Positions 26,356 through 34,090 of a DNA stretch of 40,013 nt are shown here, in pieces (the stretch's first letter is position 1; the number at the start of each line of letters is the position of its first letter). The position numbers and the translations under genes are program-made. The notes beneath the pieces are model-generated. The model was given only the letters and a program-made list of their open reading frames with translations. It was not told where the DNA came from and searched no databases. The DNA is from JADJOY01 sp964450125 (GTDB lineage Bacteria > JADJOY01), in the NCBI GenBank assembly GCA_964450125.1, contig CAYVDO010000016.1, forward strand, positions 1 through 40,013, in the 5' to 3' direction.

Positions 26356-26758
26356 CCCTCGCTCCCCTCGTACGCCGAGCTCCGCACGCCTGCTCCCGGC
26401 GCGGTTGGATACGCGGGCCGCGCGGCCGATGTGCGCGGCACGGCGTGCCTCGAAATCGTACACCTCGAGGCACCCTTCGCGCTCGCCCCCGGTCGATCGC
26501 GTGGAGCCGAAGGCTCTTCTCAGCCGCGGCCGCGCGAATCGGGCTCGATCCCCACGAGCGTGACCGGGGTGAGCGGCTGCGGAGCGCCGTTCGAAGCTCC
26601 CGCCGCTTCGCACGCCTCGAACGGGTTAGACGTGAAAGTGAACCACTGCCGAGCACCGCGGTGCATTGGCGGGGTTGGGGGCCATCGCTATACTGCGCGG
26701 CTCGCGCGGGGCTGGGACCCGCGGTGCAAACTGCCGAATCTTCCGGAGGAAGAAGCTG
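26356..26758. other. Divergent intergenic region with a promoter
   Basis: 403 nt between two divergently transcribed lipoprotein genes. Apart from the promoter-like pair at 26666-26694 there is no convincing feature. An overlapping open frame extends the 25888-26355 gene upstream, but its Arg-rich composition and the lipobox start argue that this part is not translated. Confidence 0.5.
26666..26694 (+). promoter_or_regulatory. Sigma70-type promoter
   Basis: TTGGCG at 26666-26671 (4 of 6 consensus) and TATACT at 26689-26694 (5 of 6) are separated by exactly 17 nt. Transcription would start near 26700, about 60 nt before the ATG at 26759, whose ribosome site is GGAGGAAG. This is the best promoter seen in the window. 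Confidence 0.65.
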
Positions 26759-27169
26759 ATGAGCCGACGTGCGCTTCGAGTGGGCTTCACCCTTGCCGTG
26801 GTCGCGTTGGTCGCAGGTTGCGGCGGCGGAGGCAAGGAGACCCTACAGAAGGTCGATCTTCCGCTTTTCACCGGCTGGTTCTGGCACCTGCTCACCTTCT
26901 TCGCCGTGGTGGGCGTTGCCTACCTGGTGAATCAGAAGGGTGAGGCCAACGAGGACTCGCTCTTCAAGCTCGGTAATCGGCTGCGGCAGCTCGAAGACCG
27001 CCTGGAGGAGCTGCAGAAGACCGTGCACTCCGCCAAGGCCGAGGCTCCCGCCGCGCCGGCGCCTTCAGCCTCCACGAGCCCGGCCCCGGCCGCCGCTGCA
27101 CCCGCGGCCAAGGCGGTCGGCGTGGCCAAGAACGCGAAGAAGAAGAACGACGAGTCGAAGTCGAGCTGA
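26759..27169 (+). CDS. Small lipoprotein with membrane helix and coiled coil
   Basis: 136 residues. The signal sequence ends in a lipobox, ALVAGC, giving CGGGGKETLQK. A second hydrophobic segment follows (WFWHLLTFFAVVGVAYLVN, about residues 41-59), then a coiled-coil heptad stretch (LFKLGNRLRQLEDRLEELQKTV) and a long Ala/Pro linker ending in a Lys/Ser-rich tail (NAKKKNDESKSS). The likely topology is lipid anchor or signal peptide, one TM helix, then a cytoplasmic or periplasmic coiled coil that could oligomerise. If the first segment is a lipobox and the second a helix, it would span the membrane unusually. No family recognised. It is followed after 43 nt by the second GH gene, likely one transcript. 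Confidence 0.72.
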   Translation: MSRRALRVGFTLAVVALVAGCGGGGKETLQKVDLPLFTGWFWHLLTFFAVVGVAYLVNQKGEANEDSLFKLGNRLRQLEDRLEELQKTVHSAKAEAPAAPAPSASTSPAPAAAAPAAKAVGVAKNAKKKNDESKSS

Positions 27170-27212
27170 GCTCGCGCCGAGCTCAACGCTCGGCGGCGAT
27201 CGCGAATCGATC

Positions 27213-29537
27213 ATGAAGCAGAAGGGCTGCCCGTCGAACTCGGGCGGCCCTTCGTCGTTTTCGTCGCTGAGCCGCCGCGTGTGCTGTGCAGCAGCGCGTG
27301 TCGTGCTCGTGGCCGCACTGCTGAGCGCGGCCGTCGCGTGGTCCGAAGACGCGTACGCCGCGCCGCGCATCGGCACGGTCGAGGGCCATTCGGCCTTCAT
27401 CGTCGACGGCCAGCCGTTCTTCAACCTGTCGGTGCATCTCGAGGAGAGCGCGCCGCAGGAGCTCGAGGACGTGGCCGTCGAGAGTTACGTCGACACCGCG
27501 CACGAGCTCGGCTTCACGGCGGTGCGCGCGCTGCTCAACTGGAACACGTGGGAAGAGCGCGTCGCGAGGCCAGAGATCATCACCAACGATCTCACCCGCA
27601 CCCAGCTCGACGCACTGGTGACGCGGGCGCGGCTGCGCGGCCTCAAGGTGAATCTCGTCTGGCAAGGCAGCAACATCACGGGACGCAGCAACCGTGCGCC
27701 GGAGGACATGTACCCGCCCGCGCCGGCGCCGAGCGCGCCCTCGGGGACGTTCCACGCGCAGGGCGATTTCGTGCCCCCGGCGGGCTTCGACTACGTGAAC
27801 GACCCGCAGCGCTTCGCCGGGTTCGTGTTGCTCACCAACACCCAGGGCGCCGTGGCGTCGGATGCCGACGAGCCGCCGGCCAACTTCGGCGTGTACTGCC
27901 CGAATTGGCCGAACACGCTCGATCGCGAGAAGCGCGCGCTCGCGGATCTGGCGTCGTGGATCCGCGATCAGAACGCCCAGGGCGACGTGATCGTCAGCCT
28001 CCAGCTTCAAAACGAGGTCCGCGTCCAGGTGCAGCACGAAGGGATCGTGGCGCTCGACCGGTGCCACTGTGCATTGTCGGATCACCTCTTCGCCCACCGC
28101 GACCAGGTGCCCGCCGGCTTCGGTGGTGACGCGCCGACGTTCCAGCAATTCCTCGCTCGCTATCCCGAGCTGACGCAGAAGGTCACGATCGAAGAAGCGT
28201 TCAATCAATGGTCGTTCACGTTGCACTTCCGCGAGCTCATTCGCGCGGTGCGCGCCGTGACCCCGGAGCTTCCGATCGTCGTGAACAGCTTCGGCGAGGA
28301 CTTTCTCGACACTCCCGAGACCGAAAACCCCGGCTCGCCGATCCACCACGTCCAGGGCTACCTCGACGTGGGCACGAGCATCGTCGGCCCCGACATGTTC
28401 GGGTTCCAGTGGGAGGTGTTCCAGAGCCCGTTCGCGATTCCGGGGAACCTGCCGTGGGTGCCCGAGTTCGGTGTGCAGTCGCGTCCGTATTTCCAGGTCT
28501 TCGGCATGCTCGGCTCGAACGTGGCTGGAGACGGGCTCCCCGAGGACACCGGCCCGGCGTACCTGGGCGCGGGCTACGGTGCCTACGCGCTTTTCGGAGA
28601 CGTGCAGAGCCTCTTCTTCGGTCTCGTGAGCGACGGAGTGCAGCGCGGCATCTTCCCCGCGCAGCCTTTCGGTACGTACTTCCAGGACGTTTTCGGAGTG
28701 CCGTATTCGGGCGGTTTCTATACGCGCAACTCGTTCCATGCGCGGCGCAGCGCGGGGCCGTGGTTGGCACGTTGGGAAGGGACGCCGCGATTGATCTCGT
28801 TCTGGGATCGAGTGGTGCTGAGCTCGAGTGAGGACAACTTCTCGGGTGGCACCTGGAACATGGCCGGAGTCGACGTGAAGCTCACCGACCACGGCACTGC
28901 CACGACACCGGCGCGCGGCTCGGTGATCCGCACCGGCGACCTCGACTTCACCGTCCTCGGGGTGTCGTTTTCCGCGGAAATAGAGGCACCTGTGCCGCCG
29001 GGCGAGATCTACACCGTCGAGCGCGGCTACTGGCGCGGCGCCGAGTGGGTGCGCACCGCAGACCCGCTTCCCGGGAGCGTTGTGGTCGATCCCGTCGACG
29101 GCCACCCGACGGTACGCCTCTCGGCCGACAACCTCGTAGACCAGGGGCTCGTCACCTCCGGCGTCGCCGGGCCCCTCGACCTGCAGTACGCGGTGCGGCT
29201 TTACGTGACCAACCCGGGCACGCCGGATCGCGATGGCGACGGCATCGCCGACATCGGCGATAACTGCCTCGTCGTCGCCAACCCCGATCAGGCCGACGCC
29301 GACGGTGACGGTCTCGGCGACGCGTGCGACGCGACGCCCAATCCCGACGACGGTGGTGGTGAGAATCCGCCGCCTGGGGCACTCGGGGGTGGCGGCGGTT
29401 GCGCCATCGCACCGGCCGGGGGCGCGGCTTCAGCGGCTCTGGGTGGCTTTGTGAGCTCGCTACCGTTCGCTCTCGGCGGGCTCCTCGTCGGCGCCGTCCG
29501 GTACCGTCGCCGGCGTCGTGGAGCCAGGCTCTGCTAG
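27213..29537 (+). CDS. Secreted clan GH-A glycoside hydrolase with thrombospondin type-3 repeat and Gly-Cys/TM/Arg tail (paralogue B)
   Basis: 774 residues. Signal peptide RVVLVAALLSAAVAWSEDAYA. The barrel opens IGTVEGHSAFIVDGQPFFNLSVHLEE and tracks paralogue A throughout, with acid/base E268 in LQLQNEV and nucleophile E418 in WVPEFG. A beta-sandwich (to about residue 670) is followed by one thrombospondin type-3 repeat (DRDGDGIADIGDNC, ADGDGLGDACD). The tail GALGGGGGCAIAP, a hydrophobic helix (FALGGLLVGAV) and RYRRRRRGARLC again has the MYXO-CTERM-like order. NEP in paralogue A is NEV here, a small change beside the acid/base. It lies on the opposite strand from paralogue A, 1.4 kb away. The last 78 nt overlap the convergent gene. 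Confidence 0.83.
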   Translation: MKQKGCPSNSGGPSSFSSLSRRVCCAAARVVLVAALLSAAVAWSEDAYAAPRIGTVEGHSAFIVDGQPFFNLSVHLEESAPQELEDVAVESYVDTAHELGFTAVRALLNWNTWEERVARPEIITNDLTRTQLDALVTRARLRGLKVNLVWQGSNITGRSNRAPEDMYPPAPAPSAPSGTFHAQGDFVPPAGFDYVNDPQRFAGFVLLTNTQGAVASDADEPPANFGVYCPNWPNTLDREKRALADLASWIRDQNAQGDVIVSLQLQNEVRVQVQHEGIVALDRCHCALSDHLFAHRDQVPAGFGGDAPTFQQFLARYPELTQKVTIEEAFNQWSFTLHFRELIRAVRAVTPELPIVVNSFGEDFLDTPETENPGSPIHHVQGYLDVGTSIVGPDMFGFQWEVFQSPFAIPGNLPWVPEFGVQSRPYFQVFGMLGSNVAGDGLPEDTGPAYLGAGYGAYALFGDVQSLFFGLVSDGVQRGIFPAQPFGTYFQDVFGVPYSGGFYTRNSFHARRSAGPWLARWEGTPRLISFWDRVVLSSSEDNFSGGTWNMAGVDVKLTDHGTATTPARGSVIRTGDLDFTVLGVSFSAEIEAPVPPGEIYTVERGYWRGAEWVRTADPLPGSVVVDPVDGHPTVRLSADNLVDQGLVTSGVAGPLDLQYAVRLYVTNPGTPDRDGDGIADIGDNCLVVANPDQADADGDGLGDACDATPNPDDGGGENPPPGALGGGGGCAIAPAGGAASAALGGFVSSLPFALGGLLVGAVRYRRRRRGARLC

Positions 29538-31211
29538 CTCCAAGGGGATCGCGAAGCGCGCCTGCACGTCGAAGCCCGCCGCATCCGTGAGGCGCGCGCG
29601 GGCGCGGATCGCGCCGTCGCTCGGGTTGGCGTCGCCGGCGATCAGGTCGAGCGGAATCGCAGCCGCGTAGGTGCCGGGTTCGATCTCGGCGAGCGGCCAC
29701 GCTCGCGGAGATCGACCCACGGACACGGTCCCGATCGCGGATTCGCTGCCGAGGACGAGGACGTCGAGCTCGACAGCGCCCGAGCGATCGCGGAGCGCGC
29801 GCCCGGCAGCGAGCGTGATCGCGGCGCGTGGATCGCCCAGCTCGCGACCCGAGCGCGTGGTGCGGAGTGGGCTTTCGGTCGCGGTTCGGATGCGATAGCG
29901 CGCGGTCACGGCCGGCTGCTCGCGTTTGGCCGCAGCTTCCTCCGCGCGCAGCCGGCCAGGGCCGAAGAGCGCCGTTCCCGTCGTCGACCCACCATCCGGT
30001 GCGATCGACACCAGCTCCGACGGTGGCGAGGGATTTCCCGCAGCGTCGTATCCGAGCACGGTGTAATAGCGACGTGTGAGATCGAAGAAACCGTGCTCGT
30101 CGAGCACCACCGGATCGTCGAAGTGGGTGTCCGGCGTGTGTCCCAGGAACGAGAAACGATACGGAAACCCGTCGGAGCGAAAAACGCCGTAATGATGGAC
30201 GACGCCGTTCTCGGGGCGCCACGCCCAGCTCAGCGCGAAGCCACCCGCGCCCGGCGCGCCGGCGCGACGAACGACCAGCCGCGCTGGAGGCAAGGGCCGA
30301 TCGGAATCGGCCAACAGGGCACCGGGCGCGAGCGTGAGCTCCGCGCGTTGCCCGCTCGCATCGAGGAGCCTAGCCGTCAGGATCAGCGGGCCGGGGGCGA
30401 TACCCGGTGGTACGCGGAAGCGGGTCACGTAGTGGCCGCGTCGCGTTTCGACCAATGGCACCGCGGTCGGCGTGCCACCGACGACCACCGAGCCTTCCAG
30501 TCCCGGCGCGGCGTCGAGGCCGACTTCGACGGGATCCCACGGGCCGAGCGGGAGCCGCCCAGCGACCGGGATGGCCCAGGCGTTCGTGATCGGTTCGAGC
30601 TTGCGAACGAGCGCCGGCGGCGCAGCGCCAGGCGTTGCCCAGAGCCGTGCCGCTTCCTCGCCCAGCCGCGCCGCAGCCTCGCGGGCCGCGGCGATGCGCA
30701 AGCGCGCGAGGATCGTAGACACGTCTTCCAGCGATTCCACGGTGCCGCTGAGCTCGCCGGCGCCGATTGCGCTCACGACTCCGGGCGCGTGCTCCGCGTC
30801 ACGGGCGCCGTCGACGTTTGCGGCGACGCGTAGCGTGGCGGTGAGTGCCACCTCGGTGCGCACGCCGCCGCCGCTTTCCACCGCGCTCAGTGCCGTCGTG
30901 ACGCGGCCGACGCTCGTGGGTTCCGAGCCTGGCGCGTCGCTCGGATCGACGAGCCGGAAGCCCGCGGCGACCAGCGAGCGTGAGAGCGAGGCGACGAACT
31001 GATCCCCGATCGCGCTCACCAGCACCGCGTCGCTATCGGCGCGGGCAGCCCAGATCGGTGGGGCGATCGCGAGCGCCGGCGGTGCATCGAAGAACGGCGG
31101 ACGCGCGCCGTGGGCGGTACAAGTCGCGAGTGGCAGGGCGATCGCCGCGCCGAGCGCCAGTGAGCGCGCACCGCGACTCGATCCGGGAAGGCGCCGGCAC
31201 GCCCAATTCAC
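29460..31211 (-). CDS. Exported protein with fibronectin type-III-like domain, function unknown
   Basis: 583 residues from GTG 31211. The N terminus (LALGAAIALPLATCTAHGARPPFF) is a signal peptide; LATC is near a lipobox, but Thr before Cys is unusual, so lipidation is unsure. A first domain (about 40-200) holds SDAVLVSAIGDQFVASLSRSLVAAGFRLVD, of the size and style of small outer-membrane assembly-type domains. Residues about 300-400 (FALSWAWRPENGVVHHYGVFRSDG, RRYYTVLGYDAAGNPSPPSE) are an FN3-like strand set. The remainder has Ala/Arg-rich beta strands. No enzyme motif. The GTG overlaps the upstream TGA (GTGA), coupling it to the cupredoxin-like gene. Its 3' end overlaps the GH gene by 78 nt on the other strand. 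Confidence 0.68.
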   Translation of the reverse strand: MNWACRRLPGSSRGARSLALGAAIALPLATCTAHGARPPFFDAPPALAIAPPIWAARADSDAVLVSAIGDQFVASLSRSLVAAGFRLVDPSDAPGSEPTSVGRVTTALSAVESGGGVRTEVALTATLRVAANVDGARDAEHAPGVVSAIGAGELSGTVESLEDVSTILARLRIAAAREAAARLGEEAARLWATPGAAPPALVRKLEPITNAWAIPVAGRLPLGPWDPVEVGLDAAPGLEGSVVVGGTPTAVPLVETRRGHYVTRFRVPPGIAPGPLILTARLLDASGQRAELTLAPGALLADSDRPLPPARLVVRRAGAPGAGGFALSWAWRPENGVVHHYGVFRSDGFPYRFSFLGHTPDTHFDDPVVLDEHGFFDLTRRYYTVLGYDAAGNPSPPSELVSIAPDGGSTTGTALFGPGRLRAEEAAAKREQPAVTARYRIRTATESPLRTTRSGRELGDPRAAITLAAGRALRDRSGAVELDVLVLGSESAIGTVSVGRSPRAWPLAEIEPGTYAAAIPLDLIAGDANPSDGAIRARARLTDAAGFDVQARFAIPLELAEPGSTTPATVPDGADEEPAESER

Positions 31212-31681
31212 GGCGCTGGGCTCTCCGCGGTGTCATCTTCGGAGGTCACCTCCACGGCTCCCGTGAACACCACCTCGCCGTGGACGAGGTACGCGTAGCG
31301 TCCCGCCTCGCTCGGTGCGCACAGCGCCGCGACGCCGCCCGGTGGGAGCAGCATCGTGAAGGGGCCGAAGCCGGGGACCGCGTGGAAGGCGCGCCGCTCG
31401 GCGCAGTCCTCGAGCGCGTCCGGGACCGCACCCTCGAACGAGATCGCGATGGCTAGCTGGGGAGTGCGATTGAGCCAGAAGATCGGCACGGCGGGGCTCA
31501 CGCGCACCTCGCTGGGCGCGAGTCCATCGGCGGTGATGACGACGAGCGTGGCGCGGTGCGGGGCGGCGCCGCTCGGCGGTGCGCCGCTGGCGCGACCCGA
31601 GGAAAGGATCGACGCGAGAATCGTGACGATCGCGAGCGATCTCGCTTGGGCCGTGCGCCGATGTCGCCTCGGGGGTCTCAA
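31208..31681 (-). CDS. Secreted cupredoxin-like protein lacking a full copper site
   Basis: 157 residues from a TTG at 31681; no ATG or GTG in frame covers the signal peptide. Signal sequence SLAIVTILASILSSGRASGA. The mature part has the plastocyanin-like strand order: PSEVRVSPAVPIFWLNRTP, PGFGPFTMLLPPGG, then CAPSEAGRYAYLVHGEVVFTGAVEV. In type-1 copper proteins the last segment gives Cys-...-His-...-Met. Here C121 and H134 remain, but the downstream Met and the first His (after WLNRT) are not present, so copper binding may be lost or altered. It is translationally coupled to the following FN3-type gene, suggesting a shared extracytoplasmic job. Confidence 0.65.
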   Translation of the reverse strand: MRPPRRHRRTAQARSLAIVTILASILSSGRASGAPPSGAAPHRATLVVITADGLAPSEVRVSPAVPIFWLNRTPQLAIAISFEGAVPDALEDCAERRAFHAVPGFGPFTMLLPPGGVAALCAPSEAGRYAYLVHGEVVFTGAVEVTSEDDTAESPAP

Positions 31682-31856
31682 CGGACATTCGCCCCACGAA
31701 AAGCGCGGCGCTCAGTGGGCCCCACCCCCAAGCCGCCTCGCTGCGTTGGCGACGCGCCTGCGGCTCGGGCGCCGACTCGGAACTGCGAACGAGCCTCGAT
31801 GCGGAATGCGCCTTTTTCGGGGCCAGCCGCGGCGACGCGCACGCGGGTGGATCGTG

Positions 31857-32306
31857 TCACTTGGCCGCCGGCACCCCGTGGAGGAGCTTGCGCGGGCCGT
31901 CGGGGAAGCGCACCTGGATCTTGCCGGGCCCCGAGAGCTCCTCGACGACGCCGATCCCGAACGTGCGGTGCTCGATGCGGTCGCGCAGCAGGTACGTCTG
32001 GCTGGCTTGGTAGGGCTTGATGGCACGCGAGAGATCGGGCTCGATCCTCGGGGCGCCACCCGCCGCGGCGGCGCTCTCGGCCTTGGACGCCTCGCTCTTC
32101 GCCTTGGCGCGCTTCTCGGGCTTGGGCGCGCTCTCGCTAGCGGCCGGGGTCGATCCAGGCGGCGAGCGGTGGCGATGCTGAGCGCTGCACCGCTTGCACA
32201 CCACCTTCACGACCTTGTTTCCGACCATCGCAGCGACCACGTGCCAAACCGGCCCGCACTTTCCGCACACCGATTCGATCTCGTCACCAACTCCGACTGC
32301 ACGCAC
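31857..32306 (-). CDS. Zinc-ribbon protein with CarD-like C-terminal domain
   Basis: 149 residues from GTG 32306, preceded by GGAGG at good spacing. Two CxxC knuckles (VCGKCG and VCKRC, 19 residues apart) form a zinc ribbon. A charged Lys/Ala/Glu linker follows (residues about 45-90). The C-terminal 60 residues (YQASQTYLLRDRIEHRTFGIGVVEELSGPGKIQVRFPDGPRKLLHG) have the FG-x-G-x-V....G..K..V.F..G...L.H pattern of CarD/CdnL-type or related Tudor/KOW-like RNA-polymerase-interacting domains found widely in myxobacteria. It may bind RNA polymerase or nucleic acid. No neighbouring gene clarifies the role; it is divergent from the alpha/beta hydrolase pair. Confidence 0.8.
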   Translation of the reverse strand: MRAVGVGDEIESVCGKCGPVWHVVAAMVGNKVVKVVCKRCSAQHRHRSPPGSTPAASESAPKPEKRAKAKSEASKAESAAAAGGAPRIEPDLSRAIKPYQASQTYLLRDRIEHRTFGIGVVEELSGPGKIQVRFPDGPRKLLHGVPAAK

Positions 32307-32432
32307 CGTGGACACCTCCGATCGATCCTGGGCGATGCGCTTCGCAGCGCCCGGTCGTGTTTGCGTCGCGTTCGCTCGCGCGCTGGTACTATTCGGTGTG
32401 ACGGCCGTGGTCAAGCCTGGGGGCCGGTGCTC

Positions 32433-33278
32433 ATGATGGTGCGACGCGTGTTGCTGCTCCTGGGGCTGGCCTACGCGCTCCTGTGCGTGGCCGTGAGTCA
32501 GCGGTACCGGCCGATGCTCTATCCCGCGCCGGTGACGGATGCGACACCCCTGCCCGTCGGCGCGCGGGTGGTCACGCTGAGGGCTGCCGACGGTGCCACC
32601 GTGAACGCCGTCGAGCTTCCGGCCCCGACCGGGGGCTGGATGGTGGTCTACTTCCACGGCAACGGGGAAGTGATCGGCAGCCATTTCGATTTGGCGCGCG
32701 ACCTCGCGCGGCACGGGTTCGGAACGCTGCTCGTCGAGTACCGTGGCTACGGTCGCTCGCGAGCAACGGGCCCCTCGACCGAGGAGGGGCTCTACGCCGA
32801 TGCGAGCGCCGCGCTCGATCACCTCCTCGCCGAGGGGATCGGGCCCGAGCGCGTGGCGCTGTGGGGCTTCTCGCTCGGCACCGGTGTCGCCTCGGAGATG
32901 GCGAGGCGCGGTCGCGGCGCACGCCTCGTCCTGGAAGCGCCGTACACGTCGATTCCGGCCTTGGGGGGGCATCTCTACCCGTGGATCCCCGCACGCTGGG
33001 TGCTCGGGGATCGCTTCGATACCGCGTCCAAGGCACCGTTGGTTCGCATTCCGACGCTGCTCGTCCACGGGGATGGAGATCGCGTCATTCCCACTGCGAT
33101 GCCCGCGCGCTTGCGACAGCTCTTCCCGAACGTTCAGCTCGTGGAGATCGCCGGTGGTGGCCATGCGCTCCTGGCGGCTGACGATGGCGATTGGCTCTGG
33201 CACACGCTCGTGGACTTCATCGAGCGAGGCAACTCGCCGGTGCTGCGTCGAACGCTGCCGGCGAAGCGGCATCGCTGA
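32433..33278 (+). CDS. Membrane-anchored alpha/beta hydrolase (paralogue 1)
   Basis: 281 residues. It starts MMVRRVLLLLGLAYALLCVAVSQ, a signal anchor or uncleaved signal. The hydrolase fold follows: VVYFHGNGEVIGSHFD (HGNG oxyanion loop), LVEYRGYGRSRATGPSTEEGLYADASAALD, the nucleophile elbow WGFSLGTG (GxSxG), APYTSIPAL, the acid segment VHGDGDRVIP and base His in AGGGHALL. HGNGE plus YRGYGxSxGxPxEEG is the signature of the ABHD13/BEM46-type serine hydrolases, probable esterases or thioesterases near the membrane. Its TGA shares a base with the ATG of the next gene, its paralogue. ATG 32433 or ATG 32436 may both be used. No strong ribosome site is visible. Confidence 0.87.
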   Translation: MMVRRVLLLLGLAYALLCVAVSQRYRPMLYPAPVTDATPLPVGARVVTLRAADGATVNAVELPAPTGGWMVVYFHGNGEVIGSHFDLARDLARHGFGTLLVEYRGYGRSRATGPSTEEGLYADASAALDHLLAEGIGPERVALWGFSLGTGVASEMARRGRGARLVLEAPYTSIPALGGHLYPWIPARWVLGDRFDTASKAPLVRIPTLLVHGDGDRVIPTAMPARLRQLFPNVQLVEIAGGGHALLAADDGDWLWHTLVDFIERGNSPVLRRTLPAKRHR

Positions 33279-34090
33279 TGCCCTCACGCTGCTCTTCCCG
33301 CGGTGCGCGCGTTGCGTTCGCGTCGACGATCGCGCTCGTGGGATGCGTGGCGAGCTGCGGCTGGATGGTCTATCCAGCTCCCGAGGCGGATACGCGACCG
33401 TTGCCGGCCGGGGCACGGGTTCTCGAGCTCGTCGCATCCGATGCTGTGCCGGTGCACGCGATCTGGCTCGCTGCCGACGCGGCCGATTCACGGGAGCGTG
33501 ATCCGCGCGTGATCGTCTACTTCCACGGCAACGGGAACGTCGCTGGCGACGCGCTGGGGCTCGCGCGGCGGGTGAACGAGCACGGAGTCGCGATGCTCCT
33601 CGCCGAGTACCGCGGCTACGGTCGCTCGCGCGACGGCTCGCCGTCCGAGGATGGGCTCTACCGCGATGCGGAAGCCGCGCTCGCGTTCTTGCGAAGCGAA
33701 GGGATCGGTCCCGAGCGCACCGTACTCTGGGGCTTCTCCCTCGGCAGCGGCGTCGCTGTCGAGATGGCCATTCGTGGCCACGCCTCGCGGCTGGTGCTGC
33801 AGGCGCCGTACACGTCGATCGTTGCCGTCGGCGAGGCGCACTTCCCGTGGGCGCCCGTGGGGCTTCTGATCGGCGATCGCTTCGACAACCTGACCAAGGC
33901 CCCGCTCGTCGCGGTGCCCACGCTGGTGGTCCACGGCGAAGCAGACGAGACCGTTCCGTTCGAGATGGGCGCCGCCCTCGCCAACGCGATCCCCAACGCC
34001 GAGCTCGTGGCAGTGCCAGGGCTCGGCCATGGCGGTGGCAAGGGGTTCGCGTGGGTCCTCGACCGCATTCTCGACTTCGCGGTGGGGTGA
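33278..34090 (+). CDS. Alpha/beta hydrolase, lipoprotein-like (paralogue 2)
   Basis: 270 residues starting in the previous stop (TGATG). The N terminus ASTIALVGCVASCGWMVYPAPE has a signal peptide with possible lipobox (LVGC or VASC), unlike its partner's plain anchor, so it may be a lipoprotein. Catalytic features match the paralogue: VIVYFHGNGNVAGD, AEYRGYGRSRDGSPSEDGLYRDAEAAL, nucleophile Ser in WGFSLGSG, APYTSIVAV, acid in VHGEADETVPFE, and His in PGLGHGGGKGF. Roughly half of the residues agree with paralogue 1. Gene order, coupling and similarity indicate a tandem duplication; the two may differ in cell location or substrate. Substrate unknown. Confidence 0.86.
   Translation: MPSRCSSRGARVAFASTIALVGCVASCGWMVYPAPEADTRPLPAGARVLELVASDAVPVHAIWLAADAADSRERDPRVIVYFHGNGNVAGDALGLARRVNEHGVAMLLAEYRGYGRSRDGSPSEDGLYRDAEAALAFLRSEGIGPERTVLWGFSLGSGVAVEMAIRGHASRLVLQAPYTSIVAVGEAHFPWAPVGLLIGDRFDNLTKAPLVAVPTLVVHGEADETVPFEMGAALANAIPNAELVAVPGLGHGGGKGFAWVLDRILDFAVG

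Noticed and set aside
32387..32392. TACTAT as a -10 box for the hydrolase pair
   Set aside because: No -35-like hexamer lies at 16-18 nt; the nearest TTG is 20 nt away.
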